Below, piece after piece: positions 23,301 through 34,669 of a stretch of 64,000 nt of DNA. The notes under the pieces were generated by a model. It saw nothing but the letters and a program-made list of their open reading frames with translations, did no database searches and was not told where the DNA came from. Source of the DNA: Cannabis sativa (Eukaryota > Streptophyta > Magnoliopsida > Rosales > Cannabaceae). The stretch lies in contig NC_083603.1 of assembly GCF_029168945.1 (NCBI RefSeq), positions 34,507,396-34,571,395 on the forward strand. Direction: 5' to 3'. Made by a program: the position numbers and the translations under genes. Position 1 is the first letter of the stretch; each line of letters starts with the position of its first letter.

Positions 23301-26300
23301 GGTATGTGTTCCACAAAGGTAACATTAATACAAACAAAATATTTGTTGAGATCACGACAATAACACCTATACCTTTTTTGAAGATGAGAATAACCAAGAA
23401 AGACACTTTAATATCTTAGGGTCTAATTTGGTGACATGTGGACAGACATCGCGACCAAAACAAACACTATTAAATACCCGAGGAGCAACTGAAAACAATA
23501 ACTTACTAGGAAAAAGAATCTTAAATGGGGTCTCACCTTTAAGTACAGAGGATGACATGCGATTAATAAAAAAAACATGTTGTAGAAACTGCATCGACCC
23601 AAAAAGGTTTATGAACTTTCATTTGAAACAAGAGGGCACGTGCAGTTTCAAGATGTCTGTTTTTATGTTCTGCTACAACATTTTGAGGTGCAGTATCAAC
23701 ATAAGAAGTTTCATGAAGCATGCCATTAGAGGTCATGAAAGATTAAAATTGAACAGAGGTGTACTCTTTGGCATCATCACTTTGCAAAGTACGAACAGAC
23801 AAATTAAATTGATTTTGAATCTCAGCACAAAATATTAAAACAACTCAGAACGATTTTTCATTAAATATAACCAAGTTACACAAAAATAATTATCTACAAA
23901 AGTAACAAAATACCTAAATCCAAGTTGAGACAAAATAGAAGAAGAACCCCAAACATCTAAATGAACAAACTCAAAAGGAACACTAGCATGTTTATTGACT
24001 CAAGGACTCAAACTAACACGATGATGTTTGGCAAAACTGACATGACTCACAATCTAATGAAGATATCTTACTATACTGGGGATAGAGTTTCTTAAGCAGA
24101 GAAAGGGATGGATGGCCCAAACAATAATGAGCCTCAAAAGCGAAAGCAACACTCAAACAAGCAATAGAGGCTAGTAGAAGTGGATCAAGAACATGCAGAC
24201 CGCCAGATTCATGTCCTTTACCAATAATCTTCTTCGTCATAAGATCTTGAAACAAACAATGGTCGGGAAAGAATGAGATTGAAAAATTTAGATTACAAGT
24301 GAGTTGACTAACAAAAAGCAAATTAAAGGACAAATTAGGTAAATGTAAGATTAATGACAAAGTGAGCAAAGGTGTGGGGAGCAATAGTGCCAAATCCAAG
24401 ATTAGAAGATAGTGATCCATCAGCTAAAGTAACAATAGAAGTGGGACTATGAGACTCAAAAGTTAAAAAAGAGACTTAAATTGCCTGTCATATGGAGAAG
24501 GCATGCATTATAATTACCTGAATTACCTATCGCAATATTAGAAGGAGATGAAGACTTAAGTGATTCTTGATACCTCAAGAACTTGGCAAATTCATCAGTA
24601 GAAATAAAGACCAATTCTTCAGATGCATCACTAGTGTTTACAATATTAGTTGAGTGTTTTTGTTGATTTTTGAACTGTAACTTCCTACACTCAAACTTGG
24701 TGTGACTTGGTTTCTTACAATAGTTGCACATGATGCTCCTAGAATCTGGTGTTCGATTATCAGGTCCTTGTGAATTACTTCCTTTGTATCCACTTGGAGT
24801 AGAGTTTTTTCCTAGAGCAAAATTGTTATGACTCATTAAGGTGCTATTAGAGGAGCTGAAGAGGTAGTTTCTGTGCAAAGAATACGAGTAAACACATCTT
24901 GTAAAGAGGAGACAGTAGAACTAGAGAGAACTTGTGACTTTGCAGAGTCAAATTCAGATGAGAGTCCTACAAGAAAACTCAAAATAGTCATCTGCTATCG
25001 TTGGCGCTGTTGAACCTTCACATCAGGACTAAATGGCAATAACATATTAAGCTCGTCATATGTTTTTTTATATGCCATAAAGTAACTCATAAGAGACTGA
25101 TCTTGTTTCTCCACACGATAAAAGGTTTCACAAATATCATAAATGCGAGATATGTTGTCTTTGCCAGAATACAAAAACTCCAAGTAATCCACTAGTTCTT
25201 TAACCATTCATAATGATTAATCAAACTAATTACCACATTATCGATAGAATTTTGAATTTGAAGGAACAAGCGAGTATCCTCACGGAGCTATATTTCCCTT
25301 GAATCGTCTTTTCTTTAGGAGAATCGTCAATCAAGTGATCATCTTTGTCAATACTCCTTAGATACAGTCGAATCATCTTACTCCATTCCAAATGATTCGA
25401 ACCAATAAATGTATGGTCCGTGATTTTAGACATCACGAGAACCACATCAAAAACAACCACTACTTTCGAATCTAATTTGATCTCTCCCATAATCTTAAAA
25501 GCAAAAACAATTAAAAGAGAAAAAGAAAAAAGCGAACACCAAAGAATAAACACCCAAACACAAAGAAGGCAAAAAAAAAATACCAAATTACAACTTAAGA
25601 TAGATGCGAGTAGGCTTAGAAGAACCAAAAAAAGAACGTCGTCAAAGACACCGTCACACGTGCCTCCAGTGACGGATCCAGAATTTTTGATCTGTGGGGC
25701 CTTAATTGTTATAAAAATATTTATTATTTACTTTACATTAAAATTATAACTATTTTGTAGGGGCTTTTTACTATTTTGTTGTATAATTATTTAACTAAAT
25801 AGAAGATATTTAATTTTTTTTTCACACTAACTTTTTTTTACTGAGGGCTATAGCCCCCACACTCTTATTACTGTGTCCATCTCTGCGTGCCTCCAAGTGT
25901 CGGTGCATGGGGATGTGCACAAAAACTTCAGGCGGCACGTGAGCCCCACGCGCAGAGATTCCAGTGACTAGTCTTTGGGGTTTTTGAGATCAGCGGCTGG
26001 GTAAAAGTGGGCAGTGAGAATTGAAAAGTACTCCGAAGGGGTTTTTCGAAAAATAACTCCTTAAGAAAAGAAAAACTCCAACTATAAATCCTAATTCTTG
26101 TTTTCGAATCTAAAGTGGCTCTGATTCCATGTAAACAATGGTGAAGAGAATTGTACATTTTATTCCATAGAATAATATATATTTATATACAAAGCTAGGA
26201 GACTAAATGGGAAACTACTAAATACAAGTTACCTTAATTTTTACAACTAATATACAGCTAATATTCTAACAAGAATAAATAGGAAAGGTCATAATTTTCT

Positions 26301-29300
26301 TTCTCTAACAATAATAGAATTTGAACTCGTGGACTGAATACAAGTATGATTAGCATGCACATTTATTTAGTAAACTATTATTTTCTATTTGATGCTTAAA
26401 ATAATATGATGAAACAAATTAACATCGCAAACATAGGAGATACCAATAACAGAATTTAAACTCGTGGACTGAATACAAGTATAATTAGCATGAACATTTA
26501 TGTAGTAAACTATTATTTTTTATTTGATGCTTAAAATAATATGATGAAACACAAATTAACATTGCAAACATCGGAGATACCATGGTGTGGTATTGCAAGA
26601 CTGCAATACACTATAGAAAATCCTTCTGGTGATGGCAACAGAAAATATTTACAATTAACAAGACAAGGCCTTTTGCGTCTACTAGAATCATATTCTTTAT
26701 CTCATAGTCAACTGTTATTGAGATCTAAGCCTATTCTTTCATGTACTAAAGCTGGATTTCTTTCTATTTTTAATTGATAAATGACGTGTAAAGAGGGACT
26801 TTTCAAATATCAAACCCAATACTCAATACCACATAAATTCAGAGAATGAACAAGGCCTACACCAAGTAAAAAGTAATGAAAAATCCCAAAACCAAGTCTT
26901 AAACATATCTCCTAAACCCATCTCCGGTTAAGAGCATGCAAAAAAATCTCTCCTACATGGAAAATTACTAAGCAATATACAGACCTTTCTGAGGAATGCT
27001 AACTTCTGATGAATCAGTGTGTGGAGGTGATTCTGGGCTTCCTTTCCAGCATTCATTGAGCCACTCACTGAACATTGTATTTTTAGTTGCCTGCTTCCAG
27101 GTGTCCATCATCTTATTCTGCTCATCTTGAGTAAGTGCGGAAGTGACCCAGGGTAACATTGACTGGAGCACTTCAGCACCTGTAGTCCCAATTATACGAC
27201 CAACAAGTTTGTCTTGCTCATCCACAGAGAAGTGCTTACCAAATAATGGCCACAGCTCAAGTTCTTCCCTAAATATATGGTGATCCAGTGTCACCTTAAT
27301 AGATTTGCACATCCCTTGCAACTTAGTAGATAGCTCATTATACTTTCTAGTATAGTCAAGTTTGTTGACTGCAGAATACTCGGTGCTACTTTCACTAGAA
27401 TCCCCGTTTAATTTTTCCTTCTGCAAGTTTTCATGAAGTTGCGAAAGTTCAGAAAGAACACATGAAATATCTTCAAATAGCTTTTCTTCTTGCTTATGAT
27501 CTAGTGTGTACGAATGACTGACGTTATGAAGGGCCTCTTTTGATTCCAATGCAGGAAACACTATATCATCCTCAGCATTGCTATGAGCTCTGTATAAACC
27601 CCAAAGTAGACGAAACCTCCCAATAAACTGACGTAGGAACGTATCATTACAATCATTAAGCTTTCCAGATTCAACATCCAAATACTCCAAATCTTTGCGT
27701 ATGGCTTTATGAAACTTAAAAATAGTATCAATTGGTCGTTCACCACGGCCAAAATCAATAGAGCTATTATCAGTTTCCCATACAAAAAGACTGGAATCAA
27801 GAGATGGGGCAGAACAACTAAAAGACAAGGAACGCAAAGACTTAGCCACAAACAGAGAATTTAAACCCAGATTATTGCTATTTACTCCCAATCCTGGGAC
27901 ACGACAAGATTGATCGCTACAACACTGTTTATGGTCATTTACAGCCTCTGAAGTGTTTGTGGATTCACTATTTTTCCTTGATTTAGTTGCATTTCTTTTG
28001 ACTGGCCTTTTATCGACATTTTGAGCAGAATTCAAGAAATCTTTAGCAGTCAATGTAGATGCACATGGGCAAACTGATGGAGTAAGATCCTCTTCAATAT
28101 CACTTAGCCTTGTTACTGGACAACAACCAATGGCTCTTGAAGACAAGCATAGACCTTGGTTACGAGCCTTACAAGCCCAGCCAGAGAAAAGTGTTACCAA
28201 AGCAGAATCTGCAGCTGGAGCTGGAGCACAGAACCATATATTGTCACAAACAAAAAAAATAAATAAATGACAGAAAATTCCACAAATAGTAATAGTCTTT
28301 CAGCAAGTGACGAAATAAAGCATATAATATACCTGCCAATTGAATGTTCCTAAGAAAGTTTTGTATGTCCTCCTCAGTCAATGATTCTACCAGCCATGGC
28401 AATACGCGCTCAATTAATTTTAACGGCATCATGCATAGACTTTGATACAAAAGCTGGCGTTGCTTCTTCAAGCTGAAGTGCTTTCTTGCAAGTGGAAGAA
28501 CCTAGATAAGCTAAACAGTTAGCAGATTCTTTTTCAGAAATAAAAATAAATAAACATTAGTTGTAGTAACTAAAAATAGAGATAGTGCAGCTTTAATATT
28601 AATTCAAGTAAAATGGTAAGATAATAATGTCATTTATATTAATTCAAGTAAAATGGTAAGATAATAATGTCATTTATAACTTCCACGTTACATGATATTC
28701 TTCTAATATTCCACCCACACACACACAGAAGAAAACAATAAGCTCTCTCTGCACAGCACTACATCTCTCCCCTCACCCTTAACTCTTTCTTTAAGTTCTC
28801 TGTCATGAATAGTATTATTGTAGAGAATGACTAATGAAAGGTCACCTGCACTTCTTCATTACTGAAATGTCTTTGTATGGTTTCCATTATTTGATCAGCA
28901 TGTGAGCACAATTTTGCATAAAATTGAGCTTCCGAAGTAGAGACTGCCCCTGCATTTTGAATAGTTTCAATTAAACATCTGAACTCATTAAACTGACTTT
29001 CTTCTTCAGCATGCTCCTGGAAGAAAGAAAATTCTCCGTCTACTGCTGGAAATATGACCTTGTCCTCAGCTATACTGTGACCAGAAAAGAATAAATACTC
29101 GAATTAAGAAAAGAGATGGAAAAATAGTTATCTAATATTGATCTGAACAAAAATAAGATATTTTTATAATAGGGAATAAGATTAAATATTTTTCTGCAGT
29201 GACAAGACCTATTAGGGGAAACAGATAAGGGTTATGGAACCAAAAATAAAATAAACACTAAAGTTGGAGCCAAAACCCAATGCATTATTATTACTTTTTG

Positions 29301-32300
29301 AATGGACATGACATAATTCATGATATTGATTGTGTACAGAAGAATGAGCACAGACAACACCACCACGTAGTAGCTTGAAGACTGAATAAGGAAAAGCTAA
29401 AACAATTCCATATGTGGAGTGTATTCAGATGACACCAAATTCAAATAATCCACCCAACAAAAACATTAACATTGATTGAAAATAAATAAATAAATAAATA
29501 AACTAAGCTGTTAAGAGAAATGAATTTTGTATAAGAAATGGAAGTCTATCATGATGATTGCAATACAGGGTACCTGTGAAAGATGCAAACTTCGGCAATG
29601 AATTGCAGTCTATCATTGAAAGCTGATAAATTGGTAAAGTTTCCAGAACATTGTATCTTCCTTGCCTCCTTGGCTATCTCATTCAACTCCCTCTTAATAG
29701 CCTTATGCCAGAGCAATATTTCATTTATTGGATGCATCCCACTGGTATCAGAAACATCCATGCTTTTCCTTTTTCCAGTCCTGCACACACATGCACAGTC
29801 CACTTCATCTATTCTATCACCGAACTTTTTAGAACCAGAATCACTACAACATTGAATTTGAGAATCATCAAGATGTTTATTAATCATGCTATTGCTGGTT
29901 CGCCCTTCCATCCAGGTAAAAATGACCTTCATGAAGCAAGAAGTTCAGTTAGATATGTACTGGGAAAAACTTGTGCCGAAAGAGTTACAACAATTAGACC
30001 AAAACTAACCTGTTGCAGAAGCTTTTCCTCTGGTACTATCTCTTTTAAACATTTCTGCAGGTCCTCATATTCGTCAGGGGAAATAGATGATGAAAGCCAA
30101 GGAAGGAATTCAGCCATCATATTTACAGGAATACTGCACAAAAATTGCCAGACTAAAGATGCCTGCTCTTCCAGTGAAAACTTTTCAATAAGCAAAGGAA
30201 AGACCTGGATATTCAAAGAAATGAATTTAAGGTACCTTTGAAGAAAGTAATTTGCAAACTTAACAGGTCAGTGCTATGTGTAATATAATGAAATAGAACA
30301 TACCCAAATAATTTAATCTAAACGTTCGAAATGTCTATCTATATTTAACACTAACAAACACTTCCTCCTCAATCCACACCTCCAACTAAAACCTCCATTT
30401 GCTTCCACACCAAAAGTAATTCTATTAAGAAAGCGGGCTACAGTAGCAATAGCAAAGAATAAATAAATCACACTAGGTAACATTACGGTTTAACTAAATC
30501 AAAAAATCAGCTAAGTAAAGCTGGACCAAAGAGCACATGAAGTAAAAAAAAACCCTATCACACATAAAACGTAAATGTGTAATATAGTCATTACATCATC
30601 TTTGGAATATTTTATTTAGCTGCAATTAAAAATAATATATTATAAGGTGCTTTTATAATGCACCTCCTTAAAAGGAATGCACCGATGCACTGTTATCTGT
30701 TTTGGTATTTGAAATAATTTTTTTTTCATGATCACATCCTTATAGTTATTTAAGATATTCAATAATTTTTTGATAAATTTAGAATAATTTACAATATAGA
30801 AAGCAGTGTTCGAACAATCTATTTCACATGCGTATAAAATAAAATAGTCATATGTGCAACACACTGTTTGAACTCCGTTTAAATTTTTGCAGGATGTCTT
30901 AAATAATTATAACGTACATAACTATAAAAAAAAAATTGACTAAAAAATTATTTCAGATACCAAAACAGATAGGAATGCATCAGTACATCCCTTTTAAGGG
31001 GGTGCATTGTTGAATTTTCCTATCTTATATATCTCTAAAGAAAATATAGGGGGTGCTTCTACAATGAACCCTTAAAAGGGTTCAGTAATGCACCCCCTAT
31101 CTATTTCGGCATTCAGGAGAATTTTTTTCATAATCGTCTACGTAGTAGTTATTTAAAATATTTTGCAAAATTTTAAAAAATTCAGAAAAATTTAACATGC
31201 CGAAAACAGGGTCTAAAATTTCACGAGTGATTCTTTTATTTTATACAGGTGTGAAATAGACTATTTGAACCCTATTTTCAACGTATTAAACTTTTTCGAA
31301 TTTCTCAAATTTTTACAGAATGTCGTAAATAACTATAACATAGACAATCATGAAAAACAGTTAGACTACAACATGCCGAAACAGAAAAGGGTGCATCGGT
31401 GCACTCCTTTTAGGGGTGCATTGTAGAATTTTTCAAAAAAATATATTATATATATATATATACACACATAAAAGAAAATTCTACAATGCACACTCGTAAA
31501 AGGGTACATTAATGCACCTCTATCTGTTTTATTCAGAAAATTTTTAGTCAATGTTTTTTATTGTTATATACATTACACTTATTTAAGCTATCCTGCAAAA
31601 TTTTCAGAAATTCAAAATAATTTTGTGTACGTTAGACAATTTTTTAGTTGATATTTTTTTCATGGTTGTAAATTATTCAAAATTTTCTAAAATTTTGCTT
31701 GATGTCTTAAATAATTATAACATACACGAATATGAAAAGAAATAAACTAAAAAATTCTTCAGGAATATTGAAACAGATATAGATTTTAGTGAATTTAATA
31801 GTTCGTATTCTATATTTAACATAAAGTCCAATATGATTTATGAGTTTCTCAACAGGCCTTCTGAATAAGTAGATGAGAAGAAAAATATTTAGAGCTAAAG
31901 AAGCACCTGCTCCTCTTCCTTAGCCATGTGCTGGCTAACTGATGTTTGTAGGGCTCCTGTACAAGATGCTAACTCCCTTGGGAAATTTTCATCATTTTTC
32001 CTTGTTGAACTTAGAAGCTCAAATAGGTTATCAAAAAGATTTGTTTCACCCTTATGTTCAAGGGAGTATGTCTGTGCTACATTCTTCACACGATTATCGA
32101 GAGCCGGAAAAATTACCTGCAGTAGGAAACTTTATTCTGTTAGTGTCATTATCTCTGAAATGCCATAAAAATATGGACAACCAAAAGCATCACATCGAAT
32201 AGCTACTATGAGGGAAGATTTACATGCAACATTGATAGATAAAGAGGGAAAGTAATGCGTGTTTTTCTGTTCTTTCTTCTGCTAAACCCTAAAATCGTAA

Positions 32301-33196
32301 GGAACTCTTTTTTGTCCAAAAGAGTTGCTGCTACAACAAAACTTCTTAGCATGGCACTTAGATTCACATCTAAATTCCATAGAACATTTCATAGTCATCC
32401 ACAGACCAAGATCCTTGGAAAACCTCATCTTGGGGATTTCCTTCATGCTTTCACCTTATAAAAGAATTTCCTATTTCGATTGTAGCATGTAAGTGTTCGT
32501 GATATTTCGAAATTAATTCCACAAATAGACGCAATAAGAGGCAGAAATGAAAATGGCTAAATTTGGAAGATACTGAAATACAATGATCAACGTTTATTTC
32601 ATTACATTCCCTATACTATCGATTTCATCTCAGCTCGGAGAATAGATAAACGAAATAAAATTTCCATAAAATCTCTCAAGAGACTAAAATGAGAGTATAA
32701 TCTTATGCAACGAACGCGCACAGGCACAAACTTCCAATTCTTTGTTGCATTAACCAAAAATAAAAAGTTCAAAAGGCTAATTAAAATTCCTTTCGCCAAA
32801 TTCTCAAGAAAACCAAACGCACCACAATATGGAAACTAACCAAAGTTTGAGAAAATATTCAAAAATATATGTAAGGATATATAAATATAATGAGACCTCA
32901 TCTTCAGCATTGGAGTGGTGCTTGTAAATCGACCTAAGGAAATGGTAGCGCTCGAGCAAGGGACCAATATCAGTGCGGGTTCCGGTAGCAAAAGCCATGG
33001 CCAATCGGTGAAGCCCATCGAGCTCTTTACGAATTGCTTTGTGAAACAGCAAGAAAATCAAGAGGGGAGACTTGTGTTCCTCTGAGTTCTTTAAACAAGA
33101 ATTAATGGAAGATTCAACCTTGCTTAGTGAATTTGAAAGCACCGCAACACCTCCTCCTCCATCCCTGTGCTGCAGCCCAGTTAACGGCGTAGCCAT
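14394..33196 (-). CDS. BTS: BRUTUS-type E3 ubiquitin ligase (hemerythrin, CHY zinc finger, RING)
   Basis: Fourteen exons with GT-AG introns: 33196-32897, 32116-31907, 30204-30010, 29926-29574, 29074-28846, 28501-28333, 28220-26985, 17420-17249, 17153-16929, 16852-16715, 15468-15234, 15086-15027, 14907-14836, 14534-14394. They total 3,735 bases, 1,244 residues plus TAG, in unbroken phase. Three hemerythrin-like domains (about 45-190, 300-440, 645-800) carry [20 protein letters not shown] and EHKGE-type ligands for a di-iron centre. CHY and CTCHY zinc modules ([25 protein letters not shown]), a RING (CPICCDFLF...CGHYMHSAC...CPIC) and a C-terminal zinc ribbon ([19 protein letters not shown]) follow. 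Length and domain order match Arabidopsis BTS (AT3G18290). Family knowledge: BTS senses iron, acts in the nucleus and ubiquitinates bHLH IVc factors, restraining iron uptake. The start is the only ATG giving the conserved N terminus. Confidence 0.96.
15957..16104. repeat. 48-bp tandem repeat, three copies, in BTS intron 10
   Basis: Units containing ACTAAAAGTAAGG begin at 15961, 16009 and 16057, with the pattern TCTTCATCA...CGATTACATCT repeated in each. The period is a multiple of three, so a spurious open frame runs through it. It lies in the 1,246-base intron 15469-16714. Confidence 0.85.
18065..21139 (-). pseudogene. LINE ORF2: endonuclease, reverse transcriptase, zf-RVT; broken
   Basis: An APE-type endonuclease opens the ORF ([40 protein letters not shown]), overlapping ORF1's end by 14 bases. 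After stops near 20564, 20257 and 19885, RT follows ([82 protein letters not shown]). A stop at 19022 cuts the thumb ([16 protein letters not shown]). A C-terminal zf-RVT module ([18 protein letters not shown]) ends at 18065. A degraded tail continues toward 17680. At least four interruptions mean it is inactive. Confidence 0.93.
21126..22427 (-). pseudogene. LINE ORF1: DUF4283-like RNA-binding protein, broken
   Basis: The start is [12 protein letters not shown] at 22427. The middle contains the DUF4283-like domain common in plant LINEs ([52 protein letters not shown]). A CCHC-like zinc motif follows ([13 protein letters not shown], last Cys lost). Stops interrupt it near 22325, 22104 and 21696. 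The protein would bind LINE RNA. Confidence 0.82.
22511..23170. other. Spacer between LINE and copia remnant in BTS intron 7
   Basis: No gene is recognised. A 17-bp tandem pair (GCATGTGGCGCGTGTAC twice, 22803-22836) followed by GCACGTG is the only structured feature. The origin of this GC-richer patch is unknown. Confidence 0.45.
23176..25490 (-). pseudogene. Copia gag and partial integrase, multiple frame breaks
   Basis: Gag begins at [10 protein letters not shown] (ATG 25488-25490), with [20 protein letters not shown] and, in a later frame, [18 protein letters not shown] knuckle [14 protein letters not shown] follows, then [19 protein letters not shown] and the pre-integrase [18 protein letters not shown]. 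Integrase remnants contain [10 protein letters not shown] (first catalytic Asp region) and, near the left end, [20 protein letters not shown]. No RT motif is seen. Stops and frame changes occur every 200-400 bases. Confidence 0.85.
25667..25885. mobile_element. hAT-type MITE, 219 bp, inside the copia leader
   Basis: The ends are imperfect inverted repeats (CAGTGACGGATCC at left; the reverse complement of the right end reads CAGAGATGGACAC). They are flanked by the identical 8-mer CGTGCCTC at 25659-25666 and 25886-25893. There is no coding capacity. Confidence 0.85.
26117..26129 (-). other. Copia primer binding site
   Basis: TGGAATCAGAGCC on the minus strand directly follows the LTR end. It resembles the initiator-Met tRNA binding site TGGTATCAGAGC used by many plant copia elements, with one difference. 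Confidence 0.75.
26130..26271 (-). repeat. Copia 5' LTR, 142 bp
   Basis: On the minus strand it runs from TGTTAGAATATTAGC to CACCATTGTTTACA, with TG/CA ends. A TATA-like TATATAAATATATA lies inside. No second copy is found at the left side of the element. Confidence 0.8.
26309..26582. repeat. 135-bp tandem duplication in BTS intron 7
   Basis: Two copies (about 26309-26443 and 26444-26582) share CTCGTGGACTGAATACAAGT, TTTGATGCTTAAAATAATATG and GGAGATACCA, with scattered substitutions. Confidence 0.85.
28597..28677. repeat. 40-bp tandem duplication in BTS intron 5
   Basis: The unit TATTAATTCAAGTAAAATGG... occurs twice with period 40 and no visible difference over the shared part, so it is probably recent. 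A short CA microsatellite follows near 28712. Confidence 0.85.
30647..31020. mobile_element. Foldback MITE copy 1 in BTS intron 2
   Basis: Long inverted ends pair with each other: left AATGCACCTCCTTAAAAGG...ATCTGTTTTGGTAT, right the reverse complement with a few changes. The whole unit could fold on itself. No coding capacity. Confidence 0.7.
31049..31435. mobile_element. Foldback MITE copy 2 in BTS intron 2
   Basis: This is a relative of copy 1, with ends around GGGGGTGCTTCTACAATG and CATTGTAGAATTTTTC. The terminal domains again contain a local CCCTTTTA-type palindrome. Sequence differs enough from copy 1 to be an independent insertion or old duplication. Confidence 0.7.
31474..31790. mobile_element. 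Foldback MITE copy 3 in BTS intron 2, right end missing
   Basis: The left end (AATTCTACAATGCACACTCGTAAAAGG) matches copy 2. The interior resembles copy 1 (ATGTCTTAAATAATTATAAC). The right end stops after GAAACAGATATAG, so the terminal repeat is truncated. Confidence 0.6.
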
Positions 33197-33314
33197 ATTT
33201 CTATGTCTCTTTCCAGGACTTTCTTTAATTATCCCAGAAAATATCTCCGTAGCTCTATCTCTCTTCGCTGTTGTGTTGGCTTGGCTATATGTTTCTCTCT
33301 CTAAATCAAAAAAA

Positions 33315-33320
33315 TTACAT
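33315..33320 (-). promoter_or_regulatory. AUG-stop minimal upstream ORF in the BTS leader
   Basis: On the minus strand ATGTAA (start codon directly followed by stop) lies about 120 bases before the BTS ATG and downstream of the predicted TATA box. It appears to be the only upstream ATG in the predicted 5' UTR. Such elements stall ribosomes in some plant genes; its use here is inferred. Confidence 0.4.
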
Positions 33321-33442
33321 GTAAAGAAGAAAAAAAAAAAAATTGTATCTCTCTCTTCAGTTTGGGATTATTCAACGGAGAAGAAGGTGTGAGAGGTTTG
33401 GTAAATTACAGTGCGGTCGATAAGGATGCGGCAGAGAAGTAC

Positions 33443-33448
33443 TATATA
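33443..33448 (-). promoter_or_regulatory. TATA box of BTS
   Basis: AAGTATATAGTA on the minus strand lies about 250 bases upstream of the ATG. Transcription would start near 33415 and give a leader of about 215 bases. Confidence 0.5.
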
Positions 33449-33461
33449 CTTGCCCTCCTGC

Positions 33462-33536
33462 CACGTGGTAGATGTGCCATGCTGGATACTAACGTCATCA
33501 ACGGCCAGTCACGTGAGAGGTAGAGGTAGGCACGTG
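33462..33536 (-). promoter_or_regulatory. Three CACGTG G-boxes upstream of BTS
   Basis: CACGTG occurs at 33462-33467, 33510-33515 and 33531-33536, within 75 bases and directly upstream of the TATA box. G-boxes bind bHLH and bZIP factors. From family knowledge, BTS is itself a target of iron-deficiency bHLH factors (ILR3/bHLH IVc with URI), so the cluster is a plausible iron-response module. Binding is not shown by the sequence. Confidence 0.6.
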
Positions 33537-33619
33537 GATCTGTTCCATTGTTGAAAATGAAAACAAATCCTTGCATGCACGACAAAAAAAAAATGGTAAA
33601 AACTATTTTCGACGTAAAA

Positions 33620-33921
33620 GTTACTAATTGAAATTTTTGTTTTGTTAAATGACAAAATAGATTCTATATTTTTTAAAATAGTACAAATAGGACCCTGAAT
33701 TAATTTTCTATCAAAATAAAACTTAATATTAATCTGATTTAGAGATATTATGACAAAACTTGTAATATTTTCTGTATCTGTTCGTGTTGAAAATTATCTT
33801 CAAATTAGTTATATTAAAAAATAAAATTATCGAAAATTGAATTCAAGGTTATATTTTTACTATTTTAGAAAATATATGGTCCATTTTGTCATTTAACAAA
33901 ATAGAGAGTCCAATTTGTAAC
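33620..33921. mobile_element. MITE in the BTS upstream region
   Basis: Imperfect inverted ends GTTACTAATTG and CAATTTGTAAC are followed inward by TTTTGTTAAATGACAAAAT and its complement. The interior is AT-rich without coding. Its right end abuts the LTR start at 33922. Confidence 0.75.
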
Positions 33922-34669
33922 TGTTGACCTCAGAATTTGGTCAACCTCGTATTTAATACTGATGCTTACCATGTGTTACGCAATAAGAATAATAAAGTAA
34001 ATGAGACACAGGATTTTATAGAGGTTCGACCCCCTTGGTTAGCGGATAATGATCTACTCCTATTTTGGTTGTATTGATATCAGTGATAATACTACTGAGA
34101 TCACAAGTGTTCTGGAATCTGTAGTAGCTCTCTTAAGATTACAATTTATGAATCAATAGGCAAATCTCTAATGAGAAAGAGAGAGCTTTGGAGGCATGTG
34201 AGAGTGAGGGAGAGAGCCCTTGGAGTGTGTAGAAGGGAGGAGAAGAGAGAGTTAGGGTTTTTAGACTTAGAGTTGAGAGTGTAGGGAGCTTAGAGGCTTA
34301 ATGACTTAGGATTTTAGAGTTAGGCTAATATTTTGAATATAGTAGAGCTTACATACCTAATATCCTTAGAAATAGGTAAATAAAGTCATTATTCACATAA
34401 TAAATTAACAAAATACAAATGACTAAATTGTCCCTTGAAAATAGATATTTTCCCTCTATTTTCGTGGGCTTTCAAGGCCCAAACCATTGCTTGACTTGCT
34501 ATCCACGAATGAAGGATGCACATCAAAGGCCTGCCAGGCAAAAGCTGGTCGGCCATACACTTGCAAGATGCAGGCTAGCCAACCATATAATGTCTGCAGG
34601 TTGAGGTCTAGTCGGCCATACTCCTACCAAGATCTTACGGGTCATGTTCCTGCTAGCGATGGCAAGTGT

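Larger units (their letters stand above)
23170..26271 (-). mobile_element. Truncated Ty1/copia retrotransposon in BTS intron 7
   Basis: Reading on the minus strand: a 142-bp 5' LTR, a primer binding site, leader, gag, knuckle, pre-integrase region and part of integrase. Reverse transcriptase, RNase H and the 3' LTR are not found, so the copy is truncated at about 23170. It lies in the same orientation as BTS. Confidence 0.87.
17421..26984 (-). other. BTS intron 7, enlarged to about 9.6 kb by transposons
   Basis: The intron begins GTCTGT next to exon 7 (26985) and ends CTCGCTAG next to exon 8 (17420), in phase 1. It contains a LINE (17666-22493), a spacer, a truncated copia element (about 23170-26271) with a MITE, and a 135-bp duplication. 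All are non-host sequence; the flanking exons remain intact and in frame. Confidence 0.85.

Noticed and set aside
26541..26777. Plus-strand 78-codon frame in BTS intron 7
   Set aside because: Begins in the 135-bp duplication, has no recognisable domain and no splice context; I cannot support a gene.
32117..32896. Short frames in BTS intron 1
   Set aside because: No domain or conserved motif; flanking exons splice across in phase 0.
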